DNA of 64,000 nt from the NCBI RefSeq assembly GCF_017355885.1, contig NZ_JAFEUU010000001.1, forward strand, positions 310,001-374,000, given 5' to 3'. Below, piece after piece: positions 8,096 through 16,499 of this stretch (positions within the stretch are counted from its first letter, which is position 1; every line of letters begins with the position of its first letter). The notes under the pieces are model-generated. The model saw nothing but the letters and a program-made list of their open reading frames with translations. It was not told the origin of the DNA and searched no databases. A program made the translations under genes and the position numbers. Source of the DNA: Sabulicella rubraurantiaca (GTDB lineage Bacteria > Pseudomonadota > Alphaproteobacteria > Acetobacterales > Acetobacteraceae).

Positions 8096-8790
8096 CCGGA
8101 CCGCTCTACGCCCGTGCCGAGGCGGCGCTGCGCGCGCGCATCGCCGCAGGAGAGTGGAAACCCGGCACCGCGCTGCCCACTGAGCCTGCCCTCGCCGGCG
8201 AGCTGGGGATCAGCCAGGGCACGCTCCGCCGCGCCCTTGCCGCGCTCGAACGCGCCCGCGTCATCGAACGCCGTCAGGGAGTCGGTACCTTCGTCGCCGA
8301 GGCGACCAGCGAGCGCGCACTCTTTCACTTCTTCCGGGTGGAGCGCCTGGACGGCACGCGGCCAGTGCCCACCAGCCGCGTCCTGTCGCTCACTCGGCGC
8401 CGCGCAACCGAGGCGGAGCGCCGCGCCCTGGGCCTCGCTACCGGTGCGGCCGTGCTGTTCATGGAGCGAGAGCGCCTCGTGGATGGCGAGCCGGCCATCC
8501 TGGAACGCGTGGCGATCCCGGCCGCTCTCTTTCCCGGATTGGCGCTGCCAATCGGTGTCGAGCTGAAAGACGAGCTTTACGTTCTCTACCAGCGCAGCTT
8601 CGGCCTGACCGTGACGCGGGTGGAGGAATGGCTCGCCGCCACGCCGGCGCCACCGGGGGCGCCCGTGCCGGAAGGGGCGCCGGTGCTGAACGTGGCGCGG
8701 CTTGCCTTTGAGCTCGGAGGGCGTGCGGTGGAATGGCGCCTGTCATGGCTGGACACGCGCCGTCTGCGATACGCCGTCACCCTGGCCTGA
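8092..8790 (+). CDS. GntR-family (HutC/UTRA) transcriptional regulator
   Basis: 232-aa regulator. The N-terminal winged helix (PLYARAEAALRARIAAGEW..LPTEPALAGELGISQGTLRRAL..GVGTFV, residues 4-67) begins right at the start, which supports the TTG at 8092 overlapping the TPP gene stop (TTGA). The C-terminal UTRA ligand domain contains FHFFRVERLDG and LFMERERLVDGEP, typical of the HutC subfamily. It probably senses the substrate or product of the adjacent enzymes and may bind the dyad at 6425-6438. Confidence 0.88.
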   Translation: MTGPLYARAEAALRARIAAGEWKPGTALPTEPALAGELGISQGTLRRALAALERARVIERRQGVGTFVAEATSERALFHFFRVERLDGTRPVPTSRVLSLTRRRATEAERRALGLATGAAVLFMERERLVDGEPAILERVAIPAALFPGLALPIGVELKDELYVLYQRSFGLTVTRVEEWLAATPAPPGAPVPEGAPVLNVARLAFELGGRAVEWRLSWLDTRRLRYAVTLA

Positions 8791-8795
8791 GCCGC

Positions 8796-9083
8796 TCAGT
8801 TGTCGTCATCGTCCCGGCGATGGCGGCGCGGCGGGTAGCGGCTGTCCCACCAGGCATCGGCGTGCCGGCGGTCCCGTTCCCGGTACCGACGCGGCGACTC
8901 CTCCCGCCAATGTTCCTCGCGCACCCAGCCGCGCCGCCCGCGCTGGTCCTCGACGACGAAGGAGCCGCGCTCGGTGCAGCGCCCGTTCGAGCAGTTCGAG
9001 GAGGAGTTGGAAGATTGGCTGCCCGCCCGGGCGGCGCCGGGAAGGGCGAGAAGACCCAGCAGCAATCCGCGACGCATGGTCAT
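8796..9083 (-). CDS. Small exported Arg/Asp-rich protein
   Basis: 95-aa protein with a clear signal peptide (MTMRRGLLLGLLALPGAARA), then a Ser/Asn patch with two Cys (SSNCSNGRCTERGSF) and a charged tail ending RRDDDDN. The mature part resembles small periplasmic basic proteins of unknown role. The start at 9083 was chosen because it places the signal peptide at the N-terminus; a longer reading has no such logic. No function is assigned. Confidence 0.6.
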   Translation of the reverse strand: MTMRRGLLLGLLALPGAARAGSQSSNSSSNCSNGRCTERGSFVVEDQRGRRGWVREEHWREESPRRYRERDRRHADAWWDSRYPPRRHRRDDDDN

Positions 9084-9145
9084 GGCGCGTATCCCTGTTC
9101 GACTCCTTCCATGAAAACGGCTGATCGTGGCGGGAGTTCGACGGG

Positions 9146-9775
9146 CTATTCGCGGCGCAGCACCCGGTCCGTGATCCAGCTTGCGACCGGGCGAGGGCGG
9201 AAGGCGGCGCGGAGCGCGGCCTCGTCGTATTCCTCGGTCAGCCAAGTCTCGAAAGGCACCCCGCGCGCTTCCGCCTTCGCGTATTCCTCAAAGAAAGCGT
9301 CGAGGATGCCGGTGCGGGCCGCAGCGACATGACCGTGCCGGAGGCTGAGTTCCCTCGCCGCATCGGCGGCAGTTCGCCCCTGCATCAGGTGCCAGATCCC
9401 GGCCGCCAGACCGGTGCGGTCGGCGCCCGACTTGCAATGGATCAGGATGGGCCGGGGCAGCGTCTGATACAGCTCCATCAGCCGCAGGATGCGATCCTTG
9501 TGCGGCGCGCCGCGGCTCTCGAAGGGCTGATCCGCGTGGACGAGGCCCAACTCGGCGGCGCGTTGCCGGCCCAGCGCGTCCGAGCCGCAACTGTCGCGAC
9601 GGCCACGCAAGTTGATGACGCTCTGGAGGCCATGGCGCTTCGTGGCCTCGGCCAGCTGCCAGGGCAGGGGGTGGTTGGAGCGGTAGAGCGCCCCGCTCTC
9701 GACCACGCCCCAGTTCCGCCAGGGAATGCGGAGCAGGGCGTGGTCCACGAAAAGGCTGTTCACCCAATGCGGCAT
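9146..9775 (-). CDS. Dual-specificity/tyrosine phosphatase family protein
   Basis: 209-aa protein with the phosphatase P-loop CX5R seen as HCKSGADRTG (nucleophile C114, R120). Upstream is the typical beta strand VINLRGRR, and an Asp in HADQPFE may be the general acid. YRSNHPLPWQLAEATKRHGLQSVINLRG is characteristic of bacterial DSP/PFA-type phosphatases. Probably cytosolic; substrates could be phosphotyrosine, phosphoinositides or inositol polyphosphates. Neighbours on both sides are small exported proteins and give no pathway hint. Confidence 0.82.
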   Translation of the reverse strand: MPHWVNSLFVDHALLRIPWRNWGVVESGALYRSNHPLPWQLAEATKRHGLQSVINLRGRRDSCGSDALGRQRAAELGLVHADQPFESRGAPHKDRILRLMELYQTLPRPILIHCKSGADRTGLAAGIWHLMQGRTAADAARELSLRHGHVAAARTGILDAFFEEYAKAEARGVPFETWLTEEYDEAALRAAFRPRPVASWITDRVLRRE

Positions 9776-9814
9776 GGCGGGGGCTATGCCCCCGATCCAC
9801 GCCGCCGCAAAGGG

Positions 9815-10087
9815 TCAGCGCATTCCGGTGGCGGCAGAGCCCTGGCCGGCCGCCGTGGAGCCGCGCGCCGCGGTGCCCGGGCTGGTCACCATGCCGGTCG
9901 AGGTGTTGCCGGTGGATTGCGGCGCCGTGGTCTGCGGCACGGCCGAGCCGGTCCCCGAGCGAGCGCCGCCTGCGGCTGCCGTGTCGGAAGCGGGCATGGC
10001 GGTCGGGCCACTGCCCATGTGCTGCTGGCAGGCAGCCAGGGCGAAGGGAGCGAGAAGCAGGGCGAGACGAATCCGCGTCATGGTCAT
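9815..10087 (-). CDS. Small lipoprotein, low-complexity
   Basis: 90-aa predicted lipoprotein. The signal sequence ends with lipobox LAAC (cleavage before Cys near residue 20), followed by a Gly/Ser/Thr/Ala-rich tail that looks disordered (SGPTAMPASDTAAAGGARSG, then PQTTAPQSTGNTSTG). There is an ATG at 10087 and another two codons later; either keeps the signal. No domain is recognised. It probably sits in the outer membrane or periplasm. Confidence 0.6.
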   Translation of the reverse strand: MTMTRIRLALLLAPFALAACQQHMGSGPTAMPASDTAAAGGARSGTGSAVPQTTAPQSTGNTSTGMVTSPGTAARGSTAAGQGSAATGMR

Positions 10088-10183
10088 TCCTTCCGGGCAA
10101 GGTGCGGCCGGAAATGGCCGCCGCCACGCCGGGGCAACACGCATGCCCCGGAAAAGGTTGCCCTGCCCGGAAAGGGAAAGCCG

Positions 10184-11161
10184 CTATTCGAGCCGCGCGC
10201 CGGAGATCCTCACCATTTCCTGCCAAAGCGGCCGCTCGCGGCGTGCTCGCTCCAGCACGCCCTCGGGGCTTGACCACACGGCCTGGGCGCCCGTGCGCAG
10301 GAAGCGCTCCTTCACCGCCTGGTCCTCGGCAATGGCCTTCATGGTGGCATTGGCGCGGTCCACGATCGGGCGCGGCACGCCGGCTGCGAAGGACATGGCG
10401 CACCAGGAGGTGACGACGAAATCCTCCAGCCCGGCCTCGCGCATCGTTGGCACGTCCGGCAGGGCCGGGTGACGCTCGGCCGAGGTGACGGCCAGCGCAC
10501 GCATCCGCCCTTCCTGGATGACCGGCACGTATGAGGCGAGGTTGTCGATGGCGAAGTTCACGTCGCCCGCCAGCATGGCCGGAATCGTCTGGGCGGCGCC
10601 GCGGAAAGGAACGTGCTGCGCGTCCACGCCCTGCCGCGCGGCGAAGAGCGCGCCCGAAAGATGCGGCGTCGTGCCGACTCCAGGGGAGCCATAGGCCACG
10701 CCCTGGCGTCGTGCCTTGGCCCATTCCACGAATTCGCGCACGTTGCGGGACGGGACGTACTGGGCCGGAACCACGAAGACGTTCGGCAGCTCCCAGTGCA
10801 TCGAGATGGGCTGGAAGTCGCGATCCGGATTATAGGGCAGGCGCTCATAGAGATACTGGCCGATGGCCCAGACCGTGAGCGTCATTGGGCCCATCGTGTA
10901 GCCATCAGGCGTGGATTTCGCGACGGCGTCGGCGCCGATGTTGCCGCCTGCGCCCGGGCGATTCTCCACAACGAAGGATTGGCCAAGGCGGGCCTGCATC
11001 TGCTCGCAAAGAATGCGGCACAGAACGTCGGTGGATCCGCCCGGCGGCCAGGGCACGATCACGCGAACCGGTCGCTCGGGCCACTGCGGCTGGGCGATGG
11101 CAGGCAGGGCGAGTGGTGCGAGCGCGCTTGCGCCCAGAAGGGCGCGTCGGGTGGGCTTCAT
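10184..11161 (-). CDS. Bug-family tripartite tricarboxylate transporter receptor
   Basis: Periplasmic solute-binding protein, 325 aa, of the TctC/Bug family. Export signal MKPTRRALLGASALAPLALPAIAQ (Tat-like RR) is followed by the family start WPERPVRVIVPWPPGG, then VVENRPGAGGNIG and YGSPGVGTTPHLSG. The ATG at 11161 has a strong ribosome site (GGAGG, 8 bases upstream). No TctA/TctB permease gene is nearby, as is common for orphan Bug genes, so the ligand (often a carboxylate) cannot be told. Confidence 0.9.
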   Translation of the reverse strand: MKPTRRALLGASALAPLALPAIAQPQWPERPVRVIVPWPPGGSTDVLCRILCEQMQARLGQSFVVENRPGAGGNIGADAVAKSTPDGYTMGPMTLTVWAIGQYLYERLPYNPDRDFQPISMHWELPNVFVVPAQYVPSRNVREFVEWAKARRQGVAYGSPGVGTTPHLSGALFAARQGVDAQHVPFRGAAQTIPAMLAGDVNFAIDNLASYVPVIQEGRMRALAVTSAERHPALPDVPTMREAGLEDFVVTSWCAMSFAAGVPRPIVDRANATMKAIAEDQAVKERFLRTGAQAVWSSPEGVLERARRERPLWQEMVRISGARLE

Positions 11162-11231
11162 CCCGTTTCCTCCAGTCAATTTCTTGGTGGTGCGGAGAGG
11201 ATGCGCGATCCCTGGCAGCCCGGCAATCTTT

Positions 11232-11245
11232 CGGTCGTTAGACCG
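11232..11245. promoter_or_regulatory. Short inverted repeat upstream of the Bug receptor gene
   Basis: CGGTC-GTTA-GACCG, a perfect 5-base inverted repeat, lies about 70 bases upstream of the start codon of the minus-strand receptor gene. It could be a repressor or activator site. Short dyads of this size arise by chance in GC-rich DNA, so support is weak. Confidence 0.25.
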
Positions 11246-11326
11246 CGCCACGGTCCCGCCACGATAGCGCCATGCCGCCGCCAGTCCGCGTGACTTCCAT
11301 CAGCAGAAGCAAAGTGGAGGCCCCGG

Positions 11327-11407
11327 ATGCTTGAATGGCTTTCTCGCCGAATCCGCCATTGGCTCGGCTACCGGCCGGAACGCCGTTACATGCGTGGCTC
11401 GCGCTGA
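11327..11407 (+). CDS. Possible 26-residue Arg/Trp-rich small protein
   Basis: Short ORF reading MLEWLSRRIRHWLGYRPERR with a six-residue tail YMRGSR, stop TGA at 11405-11407. It is preceded by GGAGG at 11316-11320, six bases from the ATG, as good a ribosome site as any in the window. The peptide would carry about nine Arg, two Trp and two Tyr and could form an amphipathic cationic helix. It lies convergent with hemF, whose stop is one base away. No known family is recognised; expression and conservation are untested. Confidence 0.35.
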   Translation: MLEWLSRRIRHWLGYRPERRYMRGSR

Positions 11408-11408
11408 C

Positions 11409-12278
11409 TCACCAGCCTGCCAGGGGCGGCAGGGACATCAGAATTGCATCCACATTGCCGCCGGTGCGCAGCCCGAACAGCGTGCCGCGGTCATGCAGCA
11501 GGTTGAATTCGACATAGCGTCCGCGGCGGTGAAGCTGGATGGCCGTCTCTTCCGCCTCGAAGGCTTCCGCCATGCGGCGGCGCAGGATGGTGGGATAGGC
11601 TTCCAGGAACGCCAGGCCCACATCGCGGGTGAAGGCGAAGTCGGCCTCCGCACCCTTGCCCGGCGTCCGGTCGCCCAGCCAGTCATAGAAGATGCCTCCC
11701 AGGCCGCGGGTCTCGTTCCGGTGCGGGAGGAAGAAGTACTCGTCGCACCATTGGGAGAAGCGTTCGTAGTAGCCGGGATCGTGCCGGTCGCACGCCGCCT
11801 GAAAGGCCCTGTGGAAGAACGCCGCGTCCTCGCGTGACCACGGCGCATCCTTGTCCATTGGCGTGATGTCGCCCCCGCCGCCAAACCAGGCGCGGGACGT
11901 GACGATGAAGCGGGTGTTCATGTGCGCCGTCGGGCAGCGTGGCGAGCGCGGATGCACCACAAGCGAAACGCCAGTGGCCAGGAAGCGCGGGTCCTCCTCC
12001 GCGCCTGGGATCTGCTTCCGAAATTCGGGCGAGAACTCGCCGAAGACGGTGGAGACGTTGACGCCTGCCTTCTCCAACACGCGGCCGCGCATGAGCCCCA
12101 TCGTGCCGCCACCGCCGCCAGGACGCTGCCAGGGGGTGAAGGTGAAGCGGGACGGGGATTCGCCTTGTGGCGTCGCGTCGGCCTCGATGGCCTCAAAGGC
12201 AGCGCAGAGGCGGTCACGCAGGGATTCGAACCAGCTCTGCGCCGGTGCAGCGAGGGGATGGGCAGGGGGTTGTGTCAT
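11409..12278 (-). CDS. hemF: Oxygen-dependent coproporphyrinogen-III oxidase
   Basis: 289-aa enzyme converting coproporphyrinogen III to protoporphyrinogen IX with O2. Highly conserved blocks are present: [44 protein letters not shown], the YEFNLL-type strand [12 protein letters not shown] and [17 protein letters not shown] at the C-terminus. The length is normal. The ATG at 12278 is the first good start in an otherwise open upstream frame. It is divergent from the bc1 operon across a 183-base spacer. An oxygen-independent HemN is encoded at 62281-63618, so the cell can make heme with or without oxygen. Confidence 0.95.
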   Translation of the reverse strand: MTQPPAHPLAAPAQSWFESLRDRLCAAFEAIEADATPQGESPSRFTFTPWQRPGGGGGTMGLMRGRVLEKAGVNVSTVFGEFSPEFRKQIPGAEEDPRFLATGVSLVVHPRSPRCPTAHMNTRFIVTSRAWFGGGGDITPMDKDAPWSREDAAFFHRAFQAACDRHDPGYYERFSQWCDEYFFLPHRNETRGLGGIFYDWLGDRTPGKGAEADFAFTRDVGLAFLEAYPTILRRRMAEAFEAEETAIQLHRRGRYVEFNLLHDRGTLFGLRTGGNVDAILMSLPPLAGW

Positions 12279-12328
12279 CGGGGGCGCAGAGTAGCGCAGA
12301 ATGGCGCTTCCGAGATGGGAACGGAGGC

Positions 12329-12342
12329 GCAACCGCGGTTGC
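12329..12342. promoter_or_regulatory. Perfect 14-base palindrome between hemF and petA
   Basis: GCAACCGCGGTTGC is a perfect palindrome in the 183-base divergent spacer (12279-12461), 51 bases from the hemF start and 120 from the petA start. It could be an operator for a dimeric regulator shared by heme synthesis and the bc1 complex. Nothing else is evident in this spacer. The binding protein is unknown. Confidence 0.35.
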
Positions 12343-12461
12343 CACGCAGCGGAACCGACCCTAATAGGCAGGACGGCGCGGAGCGGGGCGCGCAGCGTGT
12401 CCCGTGCCGCCCGCGAGTTCAGGGCCGTCGCCTGCCGGCCCCTTTGCGAGGTTTGGACGGA

Positions 12462-13028
12462 ATGGCTGATTCCATGGCGCCGCAGATGGCCCAGGCGGCC
12501 CCGGGCGATACGCCCGGGACCACGAAGCGCGACTTCCTGATGCTCACCACCGCGGCCTTCGCCGCCGTCGGCGTGGGGGGCATCGTATGGCCGTTCGTCT
12601 CGTCCATGGCGCCCGCGCGCGACGTGCTGGCGCTCGCCTCGACCGAGGTGGACATCTCGCCCATCGCCGCCGGGCAGTCCGTGACGGTGATGTGGCGCGG
12701 CAAGCCGGTCTTCGTCCGCAACCGCACGGAAGAGGAGGTGCGCGAGGCGCGCGCCGTCCCGCTGTCCGAGCTGAAGGACCCGGCGACCGACGAGTCCCGC
12801 GTGAAGAAGGACAACTGGCTGGTCGTGGTCGGCGTCTGCACGCATCTCGGCTGCGTGCCGCTCGGCCAGAAGCCGACCGACGCCAAGGGCGACTACAACG
12901 GTTGGTTCTGCCCTTGCCACGGCAGCCACTACGACACCTCCGCGCGCATCCGCCGCGGACCGGCGCCGTCGAACCTGCTGGTGCCGGACTACGCATTCAC
13001 CTCCGACACCATGATCCGAATCGGCTGA
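12462..13028 (+). CDS. petA: Ubiquinol-cytochrome c reductase Rieske iron-sulfur subunit
   Basis: 188-aa Rieske protein of the bc1 complex. Cluster-binding boxes CTHLGC (126-131) and CPCHGSHYD (150-158) give the two Cys and two His ligands and the disulfide pair. A membrane anchor at about 27-47 follows a Tat-like KRDF motif (residues 22-25). The ATG at 12462 was chosen for normal family length; the open frame upstream is antisense to hemF. It leads the petABC operon, with cytochrome b 13 bases downstream, and transfers electrons from ubiquinol to cytochrome c1 at the periplasmic face. Confidence 0.95.
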   Translation: MADSMAPQMAQAAPGDTPGTTKRDFLMLTTAAFAAVGVGGIVWPFVSSMAPARDVLALASTEVDISPIAAGQSVTVMWRGKPVFVRNRTEEEVREARAVPLSELKDPATDESRVKKDNWLVVVGVCTHLGCVPLGQKPTDAKGDYNGWFCPCHGSHYDTSARIRRGPAPSNLLVPDYAFTSDTMIRIG

Positions 13029-13041
13029 AAAGGACCCTCCA

Positions 13042-14328
13042 ATGGCCATCGGCCTTCACGACTCAGATGTGAAGAACCCGGTCCTGCGCTGGATCGACCA
13101 GCGCCTGCCGGTCATCACCATGATGCAGAAGGAGTACGGGACCTTCCCGACTCCCCGCAACTTCAACTATTTCTGGAACTTCGGCGCCCTGGCCGTGATC
13201 ACGCTGACGATCATGATCCTGACGGGCGTGTTCCTGGCGATGAGCTACACGGCGCATACCGCCCACGCCTTCGAGAGCGTGGAGCGCATCATGCGCGACG
13301 TGAACTACGGCTGGCTGATCCGCTACGTTCACATGAACGGCGCCAGCATGTTCTTCATCGTGGTCTACATCCACATCTACCGCGGCATGTACTACGGCTC
13401 CTACAAGGCGCCGCGCGAGCTGCTGTGGATCCTGGGCGTCGTCATCTTCCTGCTGATGATGGCCACGGCCTTCCTTGGCTACGTGCTGCCTTGGGGCCAG
13501 ATGTCCTTCTGGGGCGCCACCGTCATCACCAACCTGTTCAGCGCCTTCCCGCTGATTGGGCCGGAGATCGTGACGTGGCTGTGGGGCGGGTTCAGCGTGG
13601 ACAATCCGACGCTCAACCGCTTCTTCTCGCTGCACTACCTGCTGCCCTTCGTGATCACGGGCGTGGTGTTCCTGCACGTTGCGGCGCTGCACGTGACCGG
13701 CTCGAACAATCCGCTGGGCATCGAGCCGAAGGGCCCGCAGGACACGCTGCCCTTCCACCCCTACTATACGGTGAAGGACTCGGTCGGCATGGTCGCCTAT
13801 TTCGCGGTCTTCGCCTTCCTGGTCTTCTTCATGCCGAACTACCTGGGCCACCCGGACAACTACATCCCGGCAAACCCGCTGGTGACGCCCGCGCACATTG
13901 TGCCTGAGTGGTACTTCCTGCCCTTCTACGCGATCCTGCGCGCGGTGCCGGACAAGCTGGGCGGCGTGCTGATGATGTTCGGTTCGATCATGGTCTGGTT
14001 CGCGCTGCCTTGGCTCGACACCTCCAAGGTGCGCTCCATGCGGTTCCGCCCGGTCGCCCGGATCTTCTTCTTCCTCTGGGTCATCAGCTTCTTCGTGCTG
14101 ATGTATGTGGGCGGCAAGCCGGCTGAGCAGCCCTACGTCATCATCGCGCAGCTCGCCACCGCCTACTACTTCCTATGGTTCCTCGTGATCCTGCCGCTGC
14201 TTGGCAAGTTCGAGAGGACGCTGCCCCTGCCGGAGAGCATTGCTGCCGCCGTGCTCGGACCCAAGGCCAGCACGGGTGGCGGACCGCTTCCCGCTGCCGC
14301 GACCGCCAAGCCGATGGAAAAGGCCTGA
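13042..14328 (+). CDS. petB: Ubiquinol-cytochrome c reductase cytochrome b
   Basis: 428-aa multi-pass membrane protein, the core of complex III. The four heme ligands fall at H97, H111, H198 and H212, the same numbers as in Rhodobacter cytochrome b. The Qo-site motif [13 protein letters not shown] is present. The length fits full cytochrome b (N- and C-terminal parts fused), not the split b6/subunit IV form. A Pro/Ala/Lys-rich tail ([20 protein letters not shown]) follows the last helix. It has a ribosome site (AAAGGA) upstream and cytochrome c1 begins 4 bases after its stop. Confidence 0.96.
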   Translation: MAIGLHDSDVKNPVLRWIDQRLPVITMMQKEYGTFPTPRNFNYFWNFGALAVITLTIMILTGVFLAMSYTAHTAHAFESVERIMRDVNYGWLIRYVHMNGASMFFIVVYIHIYRGMYYGSYKAPRELLWILGVVIFLLMMATAFLGYVLPWGQMSFWGATVITNLFSAFPLIGPEIVTWLWGGFSVDNPTLNRFFSLHYLLPFVITGVVFLHVAALHVTGSNNPLGIEPKGPQDTLPFHPYYTVKDSVGMVAYFAVFAFLVFFMPNYLGHPDNYIPANPLVTPAHIVPEWYFLPFYAILRAVPDKLGGVLMMFGSIMVWFALPWLDTSKVRSMRFRPVARIFFFLWVISFFVLMYVGGKPAEQPYVIIAQLATAYYFLWFLVILPLLGKFERTLPLPESIAAAVLGPKASTGGGPLPAAATAKPMEKA

Positions 14329-14332
14329 ACCG

Positions 14333-15094
14333 ATGAAGCTCCTCAAGGCCCTCGCCGTCGCCGCCGCCGTCGCGGCGTCCTCCCCCGCCCTTGCGGCCGG
14401 GGAGGCCCCCGCGCCGCCGAATGCGCGCTTCGGTTTCAACAGCTTCTTCGGCTCCTTCGACCGGGCAGCCCAGCAGCGCGGCTTCCAGGTCTACAAGGAG
14501 GTTTGCGCCGCCTGCCACGGCATGCGACTGCTCTCCTACCGCAACCTGCTCGACCTCGGGCTGAGCGAGCCGGCGGTGCGTTCCATCGCCGCCAGCGTCA
14601 ACGTGCAGGACGGGCCGAACGACGAAGGGCAGATGTTCGAGCGTCCTGCCCGCCTGTCGGACCGCTTCCGCAGCCCGTTCCCGAACGAGCAGGCGGCGCG
14701 TGCGGGGAACAATGGCGCCCTGCCGCCTGACCTGTCCGTGATCGTCAAGGCGCGGCATGACGGGGCGAACTATGTCCGAGCCCTGCTGACCGGCTATGTG
14801 GAGCCGCCTGCGGGCGTCACCGTGGCGCCGGGCATGCACTACAACGAGTATTTCCCTGGCCACCAGATCGCCATGCCCAACGTCCTGAACGACGGACAGG
14901 TGGAGTTCGCGGATGGCACGCGCGCGACGGTCGATCAGATGGCGCGCGACGTCACCACCTTCCTCGCCTGGGCGGCTGAGCCGGAAATGGAGCAGCGCAA
15001 GCAGATGGGCGTGAAGATCCTGATCTTCCTGGCCATCCTGGGTGGCCTCGTCTACGCCACCAAGCGCAAGATGTGGGCCGCGGTGAAGCACTGA
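14333..15094 (+). CDS. petC: Ubiquinol-cytochrome c reductase cytochrome c1
   Basis: 253-aa cytochrome c1. Signal peptide MKLLKALAVAAAVAASSPALA is followed by the heme-binding CAACH (C58, C61, H62), the segment HYNEYFPGHQIAMPNVL that supplies the Met ligand region, and a C-terminal anchor (VKILIFLAILGGLVYATKRKMW). The ATG at 14333 sits 4 bases after the cytochrome b stop. It passes electrons from the Rieske protein to soluble cytochrome c. The operon ends with a strong terminator at 15130-15160. Confidence 0.95.
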   Translation: MKLLKALAVAAAVAASSPALAAGEAPAPPNARFGFNSFFGSFDRAAQQRGFQVYKEVCAACHGMRLLSYRNLLDLGLSEPAVRSIAASVNVQDGPNDEGQMFERPARLSDRFRSPFPNEQAARAGNNGALPPDLSVIVKARHDGANYVRALLTGYVEPPAGVTVAPGMHYNEYFPGHQIAMPNVLNDGQVEFADGTRATVDQMARDVTTFLAWAAEPEMEQRKQMGVKILIFLAILGGLVYATKRKMWAAVKH

Positions 15095-15129
15095 GGGACG
15101 CCACCCGGCTCCGATCGGAGGCGTGATCC

Positions 15130-15160
15130 GGCCCCCGCCACCAGCGGGGGCCTTTTTCTT
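15130..15160 (+). terminator. Rho-independent terminator of the petABC operon
   Basis: A perfect 9-base stem GGCCCCCGC / GCGGGGGCC with loop CACCA (15139-15143) is followed at once by TTTTTCTT. It lies 35 bases after the petC stop and 17 bases before the mtnP start codon. This is the clearest intrinsic terminator in the window. Confidence 0.92.
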
Positions 15161-15176
15161 GCGAGGAGGTCGCCGC

Positions 15177-16061
15177 ATGGCGGAAATGATCGAGCCGGTG
15201 ATCGGCATGATCGGGGGCTCCGGCCTCTACGACATCGAGGGGCTCGAGGAGCGCGAGTGGCGCCGGATCGAGACGCCCTGGGGCGAACCCTCCGATGAGC
15301 TGCTGTTCGGCCGCCTCGCCGGGATCCGCTGTGTCTTCCTGCCGCGCCACGGGAGGGGCCATCCGCGCCCGCCTTCGGCGCTGAACTACCGCGCCAACAT
15401 TGACGCGCTGAAGCGTGTGGGCGTGACGGATGTCATCTCCCTCTCTGCCGTGGGCTCCCTTCGTGAGGAGCTTCCGCCCGGCCACTTCGTGATCGTGGAC
15501 CAGTTCATCGACCGGACCTTCGCGCGGGAGAAGAGCTTCTTCGGCACCGGTTGCGTCGCCCATGTGAGTGTCGCCCATCCGACGTGCCCGCGTCTGTCCG
15601 ACGCGATCGAGGAAGCGGGAAGGGAGCTGGCGCTGCCGATGACACGTGGCGGCACCTACCTGGTGATGGAGGGGCCGCAATTCTCCACAAAGGCTGAGTC
15701 GCTGCTCTACCGGCAATGGGGCTGCCACGTCATTGGCATGACCAACATGCCCGAGGCGAAGCTCGCCCGCGAAGCGGAGCTCTGCTACGCCTCCGTCGCC
15801 ATGGTCACGGATTATGACTGCTGGCACGAGGAGCACGACCACGTCACGGTGGACCAGGTCGTGAAGGTGCTCTTCTCTAATGCGGACAAGGCGCGCGCTC
15901 TGGTGAAGGCGCTCGTCCCGCGCATCGGCGCGCCGCGCGGCGCCTGCCCGGCAGGCTGCGACCGGGCGCTGGAACATGCGTTGATCACCGCGCCGGAGAA
16001 GCGCGACCCGGCCCTTCTGCAGAAGCTGGACGTCGTGGCGGGCCGCGTTCTTCGTCGGTGA
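15177..16061 (+). CDS. mtnP: S-methyl-5'-thioadenosine phosphorylase
   Basis: 294-aa enzyme of the PNP/MTAP family that splits methylthioadenosine with phosphate to adenine and methylthioribose-1-phosphate (methionine salvage). Family blocks: IGMIGGSGLYDIEG at the start, FLPRHGRGHPRPPSALNYRAN, YLVMEGPQFSTKAES, the MTAP signature around VIGMTNMPEAKLAREAELCYA and TDYDCWH. The ATG at 15177 lies after the petC terminator with GAGGAGG about 8 bases upstream; an upstream in-frame start lies inside the terminator and is rejected. No other salvage gene is adjacent. Confidence 0.93.
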   Translation: MAEMIEPVIGMIGGSGLYDIEGLEEREWRRIETPWGEPSDELLFGRLAGIRCVFLPRHGRGHPRPPSALNYRANIDALKRVGVTDVISLSAVGSLREELPPGHFVIVDQFIDRTFAREKSFFGTGCVAHVSVAHPTCPRLSDAIEEAGRELALPMTRGGTYLVMEGPQFSTKAESLLYRQWGCHVIGMTNMPEAKLAREAELCYASVAMVTDYDCWHEEHDHVTVDQVVKVLFSNADKARALVKALVPRIGAPRGACPAGCDRALEHALITAPEKRDPALLQKLDVVAGRVLRR

Positions 16062-16081
16062 GGGGCAGGGGCGGGGCGCCC

Positions 16082-16309
16082 TCAGGCGTGACCGACGGCC
16101 GCGTTACCGTCCAGCCCGGTGGCACGGACCACGTAGGCGAAGAGTCGGAGGGCCTCCGGCCCACCGCGGTCAAGCAAGGTGCCAGCCTCCATTTCGACCG
16201 CTAGCACCTCTGCATGTTCAGCCAGTGTCCTGGCGGCGCAGCGGAGGGCTTCGCGCGCCAAGGCCAGTTGCAGCTCGTCCGGCATGTCCTGCCAAGGGGG
16301 GGTATGCAT
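16082..16309 (-). CDS. Small uncharacterised protein (75 aa)
   Basis: 75-aa soluble, acidic, helix-rich protein (DELQLALAREALRCAARTLAEHAEVLAVEMEAG). No signal or membrane segment is seen. It is convergent with mtnP, 20 bases away, and divergent from ubiK; the spacer up to 16500 shows only a 6-base inverted repeat (AAGCCT at 16405, AGGCTT at 16425). I do not recognise the family. Its amino-acid makeup looks protein-like. Confidence 0.5.
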   Translation of the reverse strand: MHTPPWQDMPDELQLALAREALRCAARTLAEHAEVLAVEMEAGTLLDRGGPEALRLFAYVVRATGLDGNAAVGHA

Positions 16310-16499
16310 CGGCCGGGGGACCCATGTATCGCCGTTCTGGCGTCAGGCACGCCGGTTTGGGGATGAGCCCGGCGCTCCGGCGGTGTGCCGGCCTGCAGGG
16401 CAATAAGCCTTGGCCGATTAACGGAGGCTTACGATGCCGGACGTCCCCGGATCCAGGATGAGGTGGCGCGCCAAGGCGTGCTTCCTATATCGAGACGAA

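Noticed and set aside
16434-16499. Extra 22-residue N-terminus for ubiK from ATG 16434, which has a GGAGG site
   Set aside because: The leader is Arg/Cys-rich and unlike the family, whose conserved region begins close to the start; kept only as an alternative.
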